Below, one piece after another: positions 24,467-33,550 of a stretch of DNA of 64,000 nucleotides. The notes beneath the pieces were generated by a model, which searched no databases, was not told the DNA's origin, and saw nothing but the letters and a program-made list of their open reading frames with translations. The stretch is from SIG205 sp045545595 (GTDB lineage Bacteria; Bacillota_I; Bacilli_A; RF39; UBA660), in assembly GCA_045545595.1 (NCBI GenBank), contig JAZQBG010000010.1:1-64000 (forward strand). The letters are read 5' to 3'. Position numbers and translations under genes: made by a program. Every line of letters starts with the position of its first letter. Position 1 is the first letter of the stretch.

Positions 24467-24991
24467 CTATAAATATTTTTCAATTAATTCTTGAATAAAA
24501 AATTTATATTCGACTTCACTTGATTCCTCAGCTTCTACTAAACATAATGGCGGAAATAATACACACCACCAATTATCACCTTTTCCTTCTCCTAAAGTTA
24601 TTAATAACGATTCATATTCTCCTTCATTATATTTAACACCTTTATATTCTTTTTCAGGAAAGTAATGATGTCCATATTCTACTTTAAAAGTATTCATATA
24701 GCTTTTTTCTCTAAATATTCTTTCTACTACTGATTCTAGTTTTGGAATATTTTCTTGTAGTGTAGTTTTAGCACTAGTAATATTATCTTCGTTTTTTAAA
24801 AGTTCATATATTTCATCTTGAACTTCCATTGCTACATCCATTTTAATTTCTTGGTCATATACACTGTTAGAATTAGCCAAAACTCTAAATCTTATTGCTT
24901 CATCTGGTATCATTACATCTTCTGCATTTACATTTTGTGTTACTAATGTAAAAACTAAAACTATAGAAATAATAATTAATATTTGTTTCAT
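24467..24991 (-). CDS. spoIIR: stage II sporulation protein R
   Basis: A 174-residue secreted signalling protein made in the forespore that triggers SpoIIGA to process pro-sigma-E. It has an N-terminal signal helix ending near NVNAEDV and the conserved PDEAIRFRVLANSNSVYDQ and GDNWWCVLFPPLCLVE. I start at ATG 24991; a GTG at 25000 is too near the ribosome site. Downstream of prmC in the translation operon. Confidence 0.95.
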   Translation of the reverse strand: MKQILIIISIVLVFTLVTQNVNAEDVMIPDEAIRFRVLANSNSVYDQEIKMDVAMEVQDEIYELLKNEDNITSAKTTLQENIPKLESVVERIFREKSYMNTFKVEYGHHYFPEKEYKGVKYNEGEYESLLITLGEGKGDNWWCVLFPPLCLVEAEESSEVEYKFFIQELIEKYL

Positions 24992-25038
24992 AAAAAGCAC
25001 TATCCCTTCTATTACATATTGGGTCGTGCTTCAAAATT

Positions 25039-25755
25039 TTATTCAATATTATTAAAAATAAATACAAATCTATCTTTATTTTGTAAATCTTGTTCTAATT
25101 TTATTATAAAATTTGGAAAACATTGTTTTGCAATAGATACTATTTCATTACCTTGCATATAACCTATTTCAAAAGCAAGCATTGACTTCTCTTTTAAATA
25201 TTTGGATGCATTAGATAATATTTCTTTATAGAAGTATAAACCATTATCTTCAGCATATAAGGCACTATGTGGTTCATTACTTTTAACCAATTCCATTATT
25301 TCTTCATCATAGCTAATATATGGTGGATTGCTAATTATTAAATCATATTTTTTATTAAGGGGTTCTAGCATATCTCCTAGATAAAAATTGATATCAACAT
25401 TATTTAATTTTGCATTATTTTTGGCAACTATTAATGCTTCATTTGATATATCAACTGCATCCATATAACAATCTAATTCTTTCTTTAGCGTAATTGCGAT
25501 ACAACCACTCCCGGTACCTATATCTGCAATATCCAATTTATTATTAAAATATTTTTTGACATATGTTATTGTTCTAGATACTAATTCTTCAGTTTCAAAT
25601 CTAGGTATTAATACATTTTTGTTTACTTCAATTATATTACCGTAAAAGTCTACATTACCTACTATATATTGAACTGGTTCACCTTTTTCTAATCTTTTAA
25701 TAGCTTCATCTATATTACCTTTATAGTACTTTTTTAAATATTCTACATCTGACAT
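25039..25755 (-). CDS. prmC: peptide chain release factor N5-glutamine methyltransferase
   Basis: A 238-residue SAM-dependent methyltransferase that methylates the GGQ glutamine of release factors. It has the SAM motif DIGTGSGCIAI and the catalytic ISNPPYI. The N-terminal helical domain is short, beginning near VEYLKKYYKG, so the protein is about 40 residues shorter than usual. It follows prfA, its substrate gene. Confidence 0.94.
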   Translation of the reverse strand: MSDVEYLKKYYKGNIDEAIKRLEKGEPVQYIVGNVDFYGNIIEVNKNVLIPRFETEELVSRTITYVKKYFNNKLDIADIGTGSGCIAITLKKELDCYMDAVDISNEALIVAKNNAKLNNVDINFYLGDMLEPLNKKYDLIISNPPYISYDEEIMELVKSNEPHSALYAEDNGLYFYKEILSNASKYLKEKSMLAFEIGYMQGNEIVSIAKQCFPNFIIKLEQDLQNKDRFVFIFNNIE

Positions 25756-25802
25756 GTATAATCACCTACTTTATGTAAAAATAAAATAGTTTTTAAACTA
25801 TT

Positions 25803-26858
25803 TTATTCACCTTTTAATTTACGTGTTTGATCTTCTGTTATAAGTGCTTCAATTATTTCATCAACAGCACCTTCCATAACTCTATCTAATTGTTTTGTTG
25901 TAAAACCTATTCTATGGTCTGTTACACGGTTTTGTGGATAGTTGTATGTTCTTATTTTTTCACTTCTATCTCCAGAACCAATTTTACTTCTTCTTTCTGC
26001 TCCTAATTCTTCTTCTTGCTCTTTCATTTTTAAGTCATAAAGTCTAGTTTGAAGAATCTTAATAGCTTTTTCTTTGTTTTTAATTTGACTTCTTTCTGTT
26101 TGTGAATAAACAATAATTCCTGTAGGTATGTGGGTTAATCTTACTGCTGAGTCTGTAGTATTAACACCTTGACCACCACATCCCGAAGAACGAGTAATAT
26201 CTATTCTTACTTCATTCATATCTAGTTGGAAATCTACTTCTTCTGCTTCTGGCATAACTAGAACTGTTGCAGTTGAAGTATGTACTCTACCTTGTGTTTC
26301 AGTAGCAGGAACTCTTTGAACTCTATGAGCACCACTTTCATATTTTAATTTAGAATAAACATTATCACCTTTAACAAGAAATTCAACTTGTGAAAATCCA
26401 CCAGCTTCACCTTGTTCTTCATTATATACTTCTATTTTCCATCTTTGTTTTTCAGCGTATTTAGCATACATTCTGTATAAATCACCAGCAAAGATATTTG
26501 CTTCATCGCCACCAGCTGCGCCACGTATTTCAATGATAACATTTTTGCCATCGTTAGGGTCTTTAGGAAGTAACATAATTTCTAAATCTTTAATTAATTT
26601 TTCTTTTTGTTCATTTAAGTTTTTTAATTCTTCTCTAGCGAATTCTTCCATTTCTGGATCTTTAATCATTTCTTCTGCTGATATTATATCTTCATCTACT
26701 CTTTTGTATTCTTGATAAGTATTATAAACATCAGTTAATTCTGCTTGTTCCTTATTAAGTTCTAACGTTTTTTTTATATCACTTAATACTTCAGGTTTCA
26801 TTAATTCACTAGTTATTTCATTATATTTATTTTCTATACTTTGTAATCTTTCTATCAT
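25803..26858 (-). CDS. prfA: peptide chain release factor 1
   Basis: A 351-residue RF1, which releases peptides at UAA and UAG. It has the GGQ loop SSGCGGQGVNTTDSAV and the stop-codon-reading domain around residues 110-220. Start at 26858 (MIERLQ), with GAGGAGG upstream. Its presence fits UAG being a normal stop here. Between rpoE and prmC. Confidence 0.97.
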   Translation of the reverse strand: MIERLQSIENKYNEITSELMKPEVLSDIKKTLELNKEQAELTDVYNTYQEYKRVDEDIISAEEMIKDPEMEEFAREELKNLNEQKEKLIKDLEIMLLPKDPNDGKNVIIEIRGAAGGDEANIFAGDLYRMYAKYAEKQRWKIEVYNEEQGEAGGFSQVEFLVKGDNVYSKLKYESGAHRVQRVPATETQGRVHTSTATVLVMPEAEEVDFQLDMNEVRIDITRSSGCGGQGVNTTDSAVRLTHIPTGIIVYSQTERSQIKNKEKAIKILQTRLYDLKMKEQEEELGAERRSKIGSGDRSEKIRTYNYPQNRVTDHRIGFTTKQLDRVMEGAVDEIIEALITEDQTRKLKGE

Positions 26859-26916
26859 AGGAATCCTCCTCAACGTATAAATTATACCACTAATTCAAAA
26901 AAAGAAAAAGAAAATA

Positions 26917-27339
26917 TTATTCTTCTTCGTTTTCGTCAGTATCAATCACTACTAAATCTTCTAGGTCATCATCTGCATAATCTTCATTATCATCATAATC
27001 AGCAGTCATATCTTCTTCTTCAACTTCGTCTGAAGTTGTATCTTCTACTTCTATATCCATATCATCGTCATCATCAATAACTACTTTAGTAGAATGTCTT
27101 TCTTTTAAATCCCAGTTTCCATCTTCTAATGCTAAAAATCTCTTATCAGTTGTTAAGGTTGTATAGAAGTCTGCTATTTTTAAAGCAAATTCATCTTCAC
27201 TTAATTCTAATAATTCAGAAATTCTTCTAAATATTTCAACAGTTGATTTTGCCTGTTTTTCACCTTTTAATATTTCATATGCTATATCTGTAAAAGATAG
27301 TAATTCCAACTCTTCTTTTTTCATTTTGTTAATGTTCAT
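26917..27339 (-). CDS. rpoE: RNA polymerase delta subunit
   Basis: A 140-residue RpoE: a folded N-terminal domain (about 1-90, LSFTDIAYEILKGEK, WDLKERH) and a highly acidic, disordered C-terminal tail rich in Asp and Glu. It recycles RNA polymerase and displaces weakly bound RNA, as known for Firmicutes. Located just after argS. Confidence 0.94.
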   Translation of the reverse strand: MNINKMKKEELELLSFTDIAYEILKGEKQAKSTVEIFRRISELLELSEDEFALKIADFYTTLTTDKRFLALEDGNWDLKERHSTKVVIDDDDDMDIEVEDTTSDEVEEEDMTADYDDNEDYADDDLEDLVVIDTDENEEE

Positions 27340-27354
27340 AATTAATTATTCCTC

Positions 27355-28968
27355 CTACATTTTTTCTGGCGCGGATACACCTATTAAGTTTAAAGCATTA
27401 CTAATTGTAATTTGTACCCCTTTTATAAGCGCTAAACGTTCGCTTGAGTATTTTGTATCATCAGTAAGTATTTTTTCTTTTGCATAATATGTATGGAATA
27501 ATCCAGCCAATTCATATGCATAATTTGCGATTAAATGTGGCAGTTTTCTTTCTGCGCTGTCTTTTACAATATTTTCAAATTCATATATTTTTTTCAAAAT
27601 ATCATATGCTTCTTCACTTGAAATTGTTTCAAATTTATCTGCGATACTTATATTTTTTTCTTCTGCGTCTTTTAATATTGAACAAATTCTTGCATGAGCA
27701 TATTGGATATAGTATACAGGATTTTCGTTAGATTTTTTAACAGCTAAATCCATATCGAAATCTAATTGAGTATCTAGACTTCTATTCGCAAAGAAATAAC
27801 GTGCTGCATCTATTCCTACTTCTTCCATAAGTTCTCTCATGGTAATTGTAAGACCAGTTCTTTTACTCATTTTAATTTCTTCACCATTTCTTAGCAATCT
27901 AACCATTTGTAGTAATTTTACTGTTATTTTATCTTTGTCATAACCTAAAGCTTCAACACTAGCTTTTAATCTACTAACATATCCATGATGGTCTGCACCT
28001 AACACATCAACTATTTCATTAAATCCTCTATTAATCTTATTTAAGTGATATGCTATATCAGGTACTAAATATGTATAGTTTCCATCAGTTTTTACTATAA
28101 CTCTATCTTTATCATCACCATACTTAGTAGTTCTTAACCATGTTGCGCCTTCGTTTTCATATAGATTATCTTTTTTTCTTAATATTTCTAGACATTTTTC
28201 GATATTTCCAGAGTTTCTGATGTCTTGTTCACTAGTCCATACATCGAATGATGTTCTAAAATCTTCTAAATCTTCTTTTATTATTTTAATTAGTGTTTCA
28301 GTTCCATATTTTTTAAAGAAATCTAATTCTTCATTTATAAGCTTATCACCATATTGGCTGTAAATATTTTGAGCTATATCTATAATTTCATGTCCATGAT
28401 ATCCGTTTTCAGGTAATTCTTCGTTAAAACCACATATATTTCTATATCTTACTTTAATTGATTTACCTAAATTTTCTATTTGAACACCAGCATCATTGAA
28501 ATAATATTCTCTAGTTACATCATAACCCGCAAAATCTAAGATTCTGCAAAGGTTATCACCATAAGCGGCACCTCTACAAGTTCCTACGTGTAATAATCCA
28601 GTTGGATTCGCACTTACATATTCAACATTAATTTTAATGTTGTTTTTTTCTTTAGTTCTTCCGTAGTTTTCTTTTTCTTCGATAACTTTATTTAAGTTAT
28701 CAAATAAATAATTTTTCTTGGCAAATATATTTATAAAACCAGGATTAACTATTTCTACTTTTTCAAAGTTATCATCATTTTTGATAACTTCTTTTATTTT
28801 TTGTGCGATATTCATTGGATTATCTTTTAGGATACGTGCTGATTTTAGCGCTATATTACTAGAATAATCACCATGTACTTTATCCTTAGGTATTTCTATT
28901 ATCACATCATTTATATCAACATTAATGCTTTTACTAATTTTTTCTTTTATGTATTCTTTTATATCCAT
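27355..28968 (-). CDS. argS: arginyl-tRNA synthetase
   Basis: A 537-residue class I synthetase. The HIGH-type motif is NPTGLLHVGTCRGAAYGD, KMSKR is KMSKRTG, and the C-terminal DALR anticodon domain ends in LNLIGVSAPEKM. The start is two bases after the ywiB stop, so the genes are coupled. Confidence 0.97.
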   Translation of the reverse strand: MDIKEYIKEKISKSINVDINDVIIEIPKDKVHGDYSSNIALKSARILKDNPMNIAQKIKEVIKNDDNFEKVEIVNPGFINIFAKKNYLFDNLNKVIEEKENYGRTKEKNNIKINVEYVSANPTGLLHVGTCRGAAYGDNLCRILDFAGYDVTREYYFNDAGVQIENLGKSIKVRYRNICGFNEELPENGYHGHEIIDIAQNIYSQYGDKLINEELDFFKKYGTETLIKIIKEDLEDFRTSFDVWTSEQDIRNSGNIEKCLEILRKKDNLYENEGATWLRTTKYGDDKDRVIVKTDGNYTYLVPDIAYHLNKINRGFNEIVDVLGADHHGYVSRLKASVEALGYDKDKITVKLLQMVRLLRNGEEIKMSKRTGLTITMRELMEEVGIDAARYFFANRSLDTQLDFDMDLAVKKSNENPVYYIQYAHARICSILKDAEEKNISIADKFETISSEEAYDILKKIYEFENIVKDSAERKLPHLIANYAYELAGLFHTYYAKEKILTDDTKYSSERLALIKGVQITISNALNLIGVSAPEKM

Positions 28969-28970
28969 AT

Positions 28971-29348
28971 CTATACCACCTTATAATCTAAACTTAGTTG
29001 ATAATTGCAGTTACCATCCATTTCAATTAAGTTAAATTCTATAAATATTTTATTGTTATCATTTATCATTCGTATAGTTTTTATCTCAAAATCAACACTA
29101 AGATTTTCTTTCTTTAATTTATATGAATTATTTGTAGTATTTTCTTTTATAGAAAATTCATAAGTCATAATTATTTCTTCATTTTCTCTTTGAAATGATA
29201 TTAACTCATTTTCTAGTGTGATAGTTATAATATCATCATCATTTTCAAATTTAATTTTATTATCTATTTTTTCACCATAACAATCATAGTTAACAACAGT
29301 ATTCATGTCATCGTTTTTAAAATAGCCATTTATTTTAATTTTATGCAT
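28971..29348 (-). CDS. ywiB: DUF1934 protein (YwiB-like)
   Basis: A 125-residue calycin-like beta protein of the DUF1934 family, identified by its all-beta pattern and by its place just before argS, as ywiB in B. subtilis. Function unknown. First gene of the operon ywiB-argS-rpoE-prfA-prmC-spoIIR. Confidence 0.75.
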   Translation of the reverse strand: MHKIKINGYFKNDDMNTVVNYDCYGEKIDNKIKFENDDDIITITLENELISFQRENEEIIMTYEFSIKENTTNNSYKLKKENLSVDFEIKTIRMINDNNKIFIEFNLIEMDGNCNYQLSLDYKVV

Positions 29349-29375
29349 AAAAAATCACCACTACAAATTTCAACT

Positions 29376-29384
29376 GACATTATA
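29376..29384 (-). promoter_or_regulatory. extended -10 promoter of the ywiB-argS operon
   Basis: Minus strand TGGTATAAT with the -10 hexamer at 29379-29384. No good -35, consistent with an extended -10 promoter. Confidence 0.55.
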
Positions 29385-29461
29385 CCACAACATTATCATT
29401 TTTGCACTTATATTTTGAATTTTTTTTAACATACTATAAAAGAAATGTGGGGTACTTTATT

Positions 29462-31423
29462 ATGAAGAAGATAAAAAAGCTATTTAAACTAGGTTTTTTG
29501 GGGATTTTTGCGTTTGTATTTGTTCATATTTTACTTTACGCAATTGCTTATTTCAATCCTAAAGTAGAGATAAAAACAGCAAATAGTTTTAGTTTTTATG
29601 ATGCGGATGACAATTTATTTTTTACAGGAAACGATAATAAGGAATGGATTAAACTAGAAGAAATTTCTCCAAATCTAATCAATGCGACACTGGCGATAGA
29701 AGATAAATATTTTTATAAACATAAGGGATTTGATTATTTAAGAATTCTAAAAGCAATGTATTTGAATTTAAAAAATAAGGATATTGTACAAGGTGCTTCT
29801 ACGATAACTCAGCAATATGCAAGAAATTTATATTTGAATATGGAAAAAACTTGGAAAAGAAAAATTGATGAGGCATGGCTTACTCTTAAGTTAGAAACAC
29901 ATTATACTAAAGATGAGATTTTAGAAGGATATTTAAATACTATAAATTATGGTCAAGGCGTTTATGGTATAGAGAATGCAGCTAAGTATTACTTTAATAA
30001 AAGTAGTAAAGATTTGAGTGTTGCAGAATCTGCGATGCTTGCTGGTATTCCTAATTCCCCTGCTAATTATTCACCACTTGTTGATGAATATAGTGCGAAG
30101 AAAAGACAGAAAGTTGTATTAGAAGCAATGAAAGATAATAATTATATAATTGAAGATGAATTTAATGCTGCATATGATACAACTTTAACTTATTATGGCA
30201 AAAAGGATAAATATAATTTATCAACATTGATGTATTATCAAGATGCAGTTATGGATGAACTTGAAGGTATTAAAAGTATTCCAAAATCATTTTTAACAAC
30301 TGGTGGTTTAAAAATATATACCTCATTAGATATCGAAGCTCAACAAACTTTTGAAGAAGCTATGCAAAAAAACATTCAGGATTTTCCTGAAGCTCAAACT
30401 ATGGGTGCGATGATGAATCCTAGTAATGGTGAAATAATTGCGCTTATTGGTGGAACTGATTATGCTAAATCACAATATAATAGAGCTACTGACGCTAAAA
30501 GACAAGTTGGTTCTTCCATGAAACCGTTTTTATATTATGCTGCACTTGAAAATGGATTTACTGCATCTACTAGATTTATGTCTTCTCCTACTACTTTTAC
30601 ATTTGGTTCTAATCAAACTTATTCTCCTAAAAATTATGCTGATAAGTATCCTAATAAAGAAATTTCTTTAGCTAGTGCGATAGTATATTCAGATAATATA
30701 TTTGCGGTTAAGACTCATATGTTTTTAGGTGAAGAGACATTAGTTAAAATAGCTAAAAGAGTTGGTATTGATACCAAATTGCAAGCTAATCCCTCTTTGC
30801 CTTTAGGAACTAATGAGATTAATTTGTTAGATTTTATTGGTGGATATGGAGCATTTGCTAATGAAGGTTATAAGGTGAATCCCCATATTATTAGGAAAGT
30901 CGAAGATAGTGAGGGTAATGTTTTGTATCAAGCTAAAGCTACTAAATCTAGAGTTTTGAGCAAAAATACAACTTATATTTTAAATGAATTATTATCAAAC
31001 ACATATAGTTATGATTTTATAGATTATTCTACACCAACCTTAATAAGTATTGCTCCTAAATTAAAAAATAAATATGCAATAAAAAGTGGTAGTACAGATA
31101 CAGATTATTGGACAGTTGGATATAATAAAGATATTGTATTAGCGGTTTGGTATGGATACGATGATAACAAGGTGATAGATTCTACTGAGTCAAAAGTAAG
31201 TAAACAAATATGGGCTGATACTATGGAAGGGTATTTTAGTGATAAAACTGCCTCTTGGTATGAAATACCAGAAGATGTTGTTGGAGTTTTGGTTAATCCT
31301 ATTACTGGGGAATTAGCTAGTGAAAGTGATGAAAAGAAACATATCTGTTATTATATAAAAGGAACTGAACCAACTATCACTGATTCTGAACAAGTAATCA
31401 AAGATAACTTTATTTCTGAATAA
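29462..31423 (+). CDS. class A penicillin-binding protein
   Basis: A 653-residue bifunctional PBP1A-like enzyme. A membrane helix (residues 10-30) is followed by a GT51 transglycosylase (EDKYFYKHKGFDYLRI, GASTITQQYARNLYL, KDEILEGYLNTI) and a transpeptidase with SxxK in GSSMKPF, SDN in YSDNIF and KSGSTDTDYW. It polymerises and cross-links peptidoglycan outside the membrane. Start at 29462 (MKKIKKLFK). It is one of the few rightward genes left of the origin, so it runs against replication. Confidence 0.93.
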   Translation: MKKIKKLFKLGFLGIFAFVFVHILLYAIAYFNPKVEIKTANSFSFYDADDNLFFTGNDNKEWIKLEEISPNLINATLAIEDKYFYKHKGFDYLRILKAMYLNLKNKDIVQGASTITQQYARNLYLNMEKTWKRKIDEAWLTLKLETHYTKDEILEGYLNTINYGQGVYGIENAAKYYFNKSSKDLSVAESAMLAGIPNSPANYSPLVDEYSAKKRQKVVLEAMKDNNYIIEDEFNAAYDTTLTYYGKKDKYNLSTLMYYQDAVMDELEGIKSIPKSFLTTGGLKIYTSLDIEAQQTFEEAMQKNIQDFPEAQTMGAMMNPSNGEIIALIGGTDYAKSQYNRATDAKRQVGSSMKPFLYYAALENGFTASTRFMSSPTTFTFGSNQTYSPKNYADKYPNKEISLASAIVYSDNIFAVKTHMFLGEETLVKIAKRVGIDTKLQANPSLPLGTNEINLLDFIGGYGAFANEGYKVNPHIIRKVEDSEGNVLYQAKATKSRVLSKNTTYILNELLSNTYSYDFIDYSTPTLISIAPKLKNKYAIKSGSTDTDYWTVGYNKDIVLAVWYGYDDNKVIDSTESKVSKQIWADTMEGYFSDKTASWYEIPEDVVGVLVNPITGELASESDEKKHICYYIKGTEPTITDSEQVIKDNFISE

Positions 31424-31427
31424 TAAA

Positions 31428-31451
31428 AGAATATCCTGTTTTGGATATTCT
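31428..31451. terminator. terminator between the PBP gene and noc
   Basis: AGAATATCC/GGATATTCT stem, six-base loop, T-run. Serves the convergent PBP and noc genes. Confidence 0.85.
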
Positions 31452-32787
31452 ATTTTTTAATTTCTATAATTATTTGATGAGAATTACCTAAATCTTGCTC
31501 GTTTGTGGTAATTATGTAACCGTTATTTTGTAAGTTCATAACCGTATTTCTAATAACAGCTACTGCGCCTGTTATATCTTGTCTTTGTATCATAGGTTGT
31601 GGTGATGTAGGTATATTTTGTTCAATATTAGGTTGATTTATTGATTCGTTGTAACTGTTTTGTGGATTTATCTGATGTTCATCAAAATTTGGAATTCCAT
31701 TTGGCATAAATTGATTTTGATCAATTAAATTATTTGGATTAGGAGCATACGTATTTTCCATATTCATGTTTGCTGCTTGATCATCTAAATTGAAAAATCT
31801 TCCTCCTAATGGTCCTTGATTATTTTGAGGTTGCGAATTATCTTCTATAATTGGCGTCTGAAATGATGATATACTAGAAGTAGTTCCCGATTTGTTAATA
31901 CCCATTTGGTCAAAATCAGGTATATTAATTTGCGGAATATTAATTTCTGGTATATTATTTATAGGAGTTGGTTGTACTTGAATCTTGTTTTCCAATGTTT
32001 CTTCAGGAGGTACAAGTTCAGGATTAACATACACTTGATTATTATTTTCCATAGGAATTTCTCCTTGAGTTTCATTGATAAATTCCGGCTGTAATGTAGG
32101 AATTGGATTAATTTCAGGTTCACTACCTGCTGGTATATCTGACTCCAAATCAATTATTTCTTCAATTTCCAAAGGTTCGCTTTGTGTTTCACCTAATATG
32201 TTTTTAATTTCCTTATCTGTCTCTCGTACTGTTAATCTATTTTCTATGATTTTATTCAACATTTCGTTTTGTTGAAAATTATCTTTAAGTCTTAATAAGC
32301 TTCTAGCATGTCTTTCAGATATTTTATTGTCTAATAGCGCTTGTTGTGCTTCTTCACTTAAATTTAAAAGTCTTAATTTATTTGATACTGTAGATTGATT
32401 TCTTCCAATTCTTTTAGCAAGATCTTCTTGATTCATTTCACCTAATTCTAATATTTTTTCATAAGATTTAGCTTCTTCTATAGCAGTTAAATCTTTTCGT
32501 TGAATATTTTCAATTAAGGCAATTTCTGCACTAGATGTATCATCTAATTCCATAACTATTGCTGGAACTTCTTTTAATCCAACTTTCATAGCTGCTTTAT
32601 ATCTTCTTTCACCAGCTATTATTTCAAATGATTCACCTAATTTTCTCAATACTAAAGGTTGAATTATTCCATGTTGACTAATTGAATTAGCTAATTCTTG
32701 TAATGATTCTTCATCAAAATTTTTTCTTGGTTGAAAACGATTAGGAATAATTTTATCTACATTAATTTTTTGAACTTCTGTGTTCAT
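31450..32787 (-). CDS. noc: Noc-like ParB-family nucleoid occlusion protein
   Basis: A 445-residue ParB/Noc CTPase-type DNA-binding protein. It has the CTP-binding motif GERRYKA (59-65), ENIQRKDL, and a helix-turn-helix QEDLAKRIGRNQSTVSNKLR (about 120-139). NQSTVSNKLRLL and KISERHAR match Noc rather than Spo0J/ParB, and it lies beside rsmG like noc in B. subtilis. It lacks the amphipathic membrane-binding helix at the N-terminus: AGGAGGGG sits 6 bases before ATG, so the start is firm. Instead it has a long tail (about 200-400) rich in Asn, Gln, Pro and Ile, then a conserved-looking end (AVIRNTVMNLQNNGYIITTN). A perfect Noc-type site lies at 40457-40472. Confidence 0.88.
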   Translation of the reverse strand: MNTEVQKINVDKIIPNRFQPRKNFDEESLQELANSISQHGIIQPLVLRKLGESFEIIAGERRYKAAMKVGLKEVPAIVMELDDTSSAEIALIENIQRKDLTAIEEAKSYEKILELGEMNQEDLAKRIGRNQSTVSNKLRLLNLSEEAQQALLDNKISERHARSLLRLKDNFQQNEMLNKIIENRLTVRETDKEIKNILGETQSEPLEIEEIIDLESDIPAGSEPEINPIPTLQPEFINETQGEIPMENNNQVYVNPELVPPEETLENKIQVQPTPINNIPEINIPQINIPDFDQMGINKSGTTSSISSFQTPIIEDNSQPQNNQGPLGGRFFNLDDQAANMNMENTYAPNPNNLIDQNQFMPNGIPNFDEHQINPQNSYNESINQPNIEQNIPTSPQPMIQRQDITGAVAVIRNTVMNLQNNGYIITTNEQDLGNSHQIIIEIKK

Positions 32788-32845
32788 TAAGGACCCCTCC
32801 TTATTTTTTTATTCTATATTATATTGTAACTTTTTTTCTGTATTT

Positions 32846-33550
32846 TTACAATGACTTTTTTTTAATTTGTTCGAATTTTCTTGGATACTTTGTATTAGTA
32901 CTTTCCATTTTTCTAAAACTTATTAGATTTCTAATACTATTTTCTTTAGGTAATTTAAAAGTTTCTATTTGTTCTAGTTTACAGTTTAATTCTGTACATG
33001 CGTGATTAATATTATCTATTTTTTCATCTATATTGGCTTTCATCGCAATAAATAATCCATTTATTTTTGTCATTGGAATAGCAAGTTCTAATAGAATATT
33101 TGTTTTTGCTACTGCACGTGCTGTTACTAGATCATAAGTTTCTATATTTTCTTTTGAATATTCTTCTGCCCTACAATGAATTGCCTTTATATTTTGTAAT
33201 TCTAATTCTTTAATTACATTATTTAAGAAAACAATTCTTTTGTTTAATGAATCTAATAGAGTTATATCTAATTCATGAAAAACAATTTTTAATACAATTC
33301 CAGGAAATCCTGCACCACTGCCTATATCACATAGCTTTTTATTTTTAGAAAGGTTCACTATTTTACAAAGAGTTAAAGAATCATAGAAATGTTTTAAATA
33401 TACTTCTTCTTTTTCTACGATTCTAGTTAAATTCATAACTTTGTTTTGTTCTATTAAAATATCATAGTATTTTTCCAATTGTTGTAATTGATAATCAGTA
33501 ATGTTTATTCCTAGTTTTTGTAGTTCATCAACAAATTCATCAATTGTCAT
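32846..33550 (-). CDS. rsmG: 16S rRNA m7G527 methyltransferase RsmG
   Basis: A 234-residue SAM-dependent rRNA methyltransferase (GidB). SAM motif CDIGSGAGFPGIVLKI and the late VTARAVAKTNILLE are family hallmarks. ATG 33550 has AAGGG 9 bases upstream; a GTG at 33559 is less likely. Overlaps the mnmG end by 11 bases. Confidence 0.96.
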   Translation of the reverse strand: MTIDEFVDELQKLGINITDYQLQQLEKYYDILIEQNKVMNLTRIVEKEEVYLKHFYDSLTLCKIVNLSKNKKLCDIGSGAGFPGIVLKIVFHELDITLLDSLNKRIVFLNNVIKELELQNIKAIHCRAEEYSKENIETYDLVTARAVAKTNILLELAIPMTKINGLFIAMKANIDEKIDNINHACTELNCKLEQIETFKLPKENSIRNLISFRKMESTNTKYPRKFEQIKKKSL

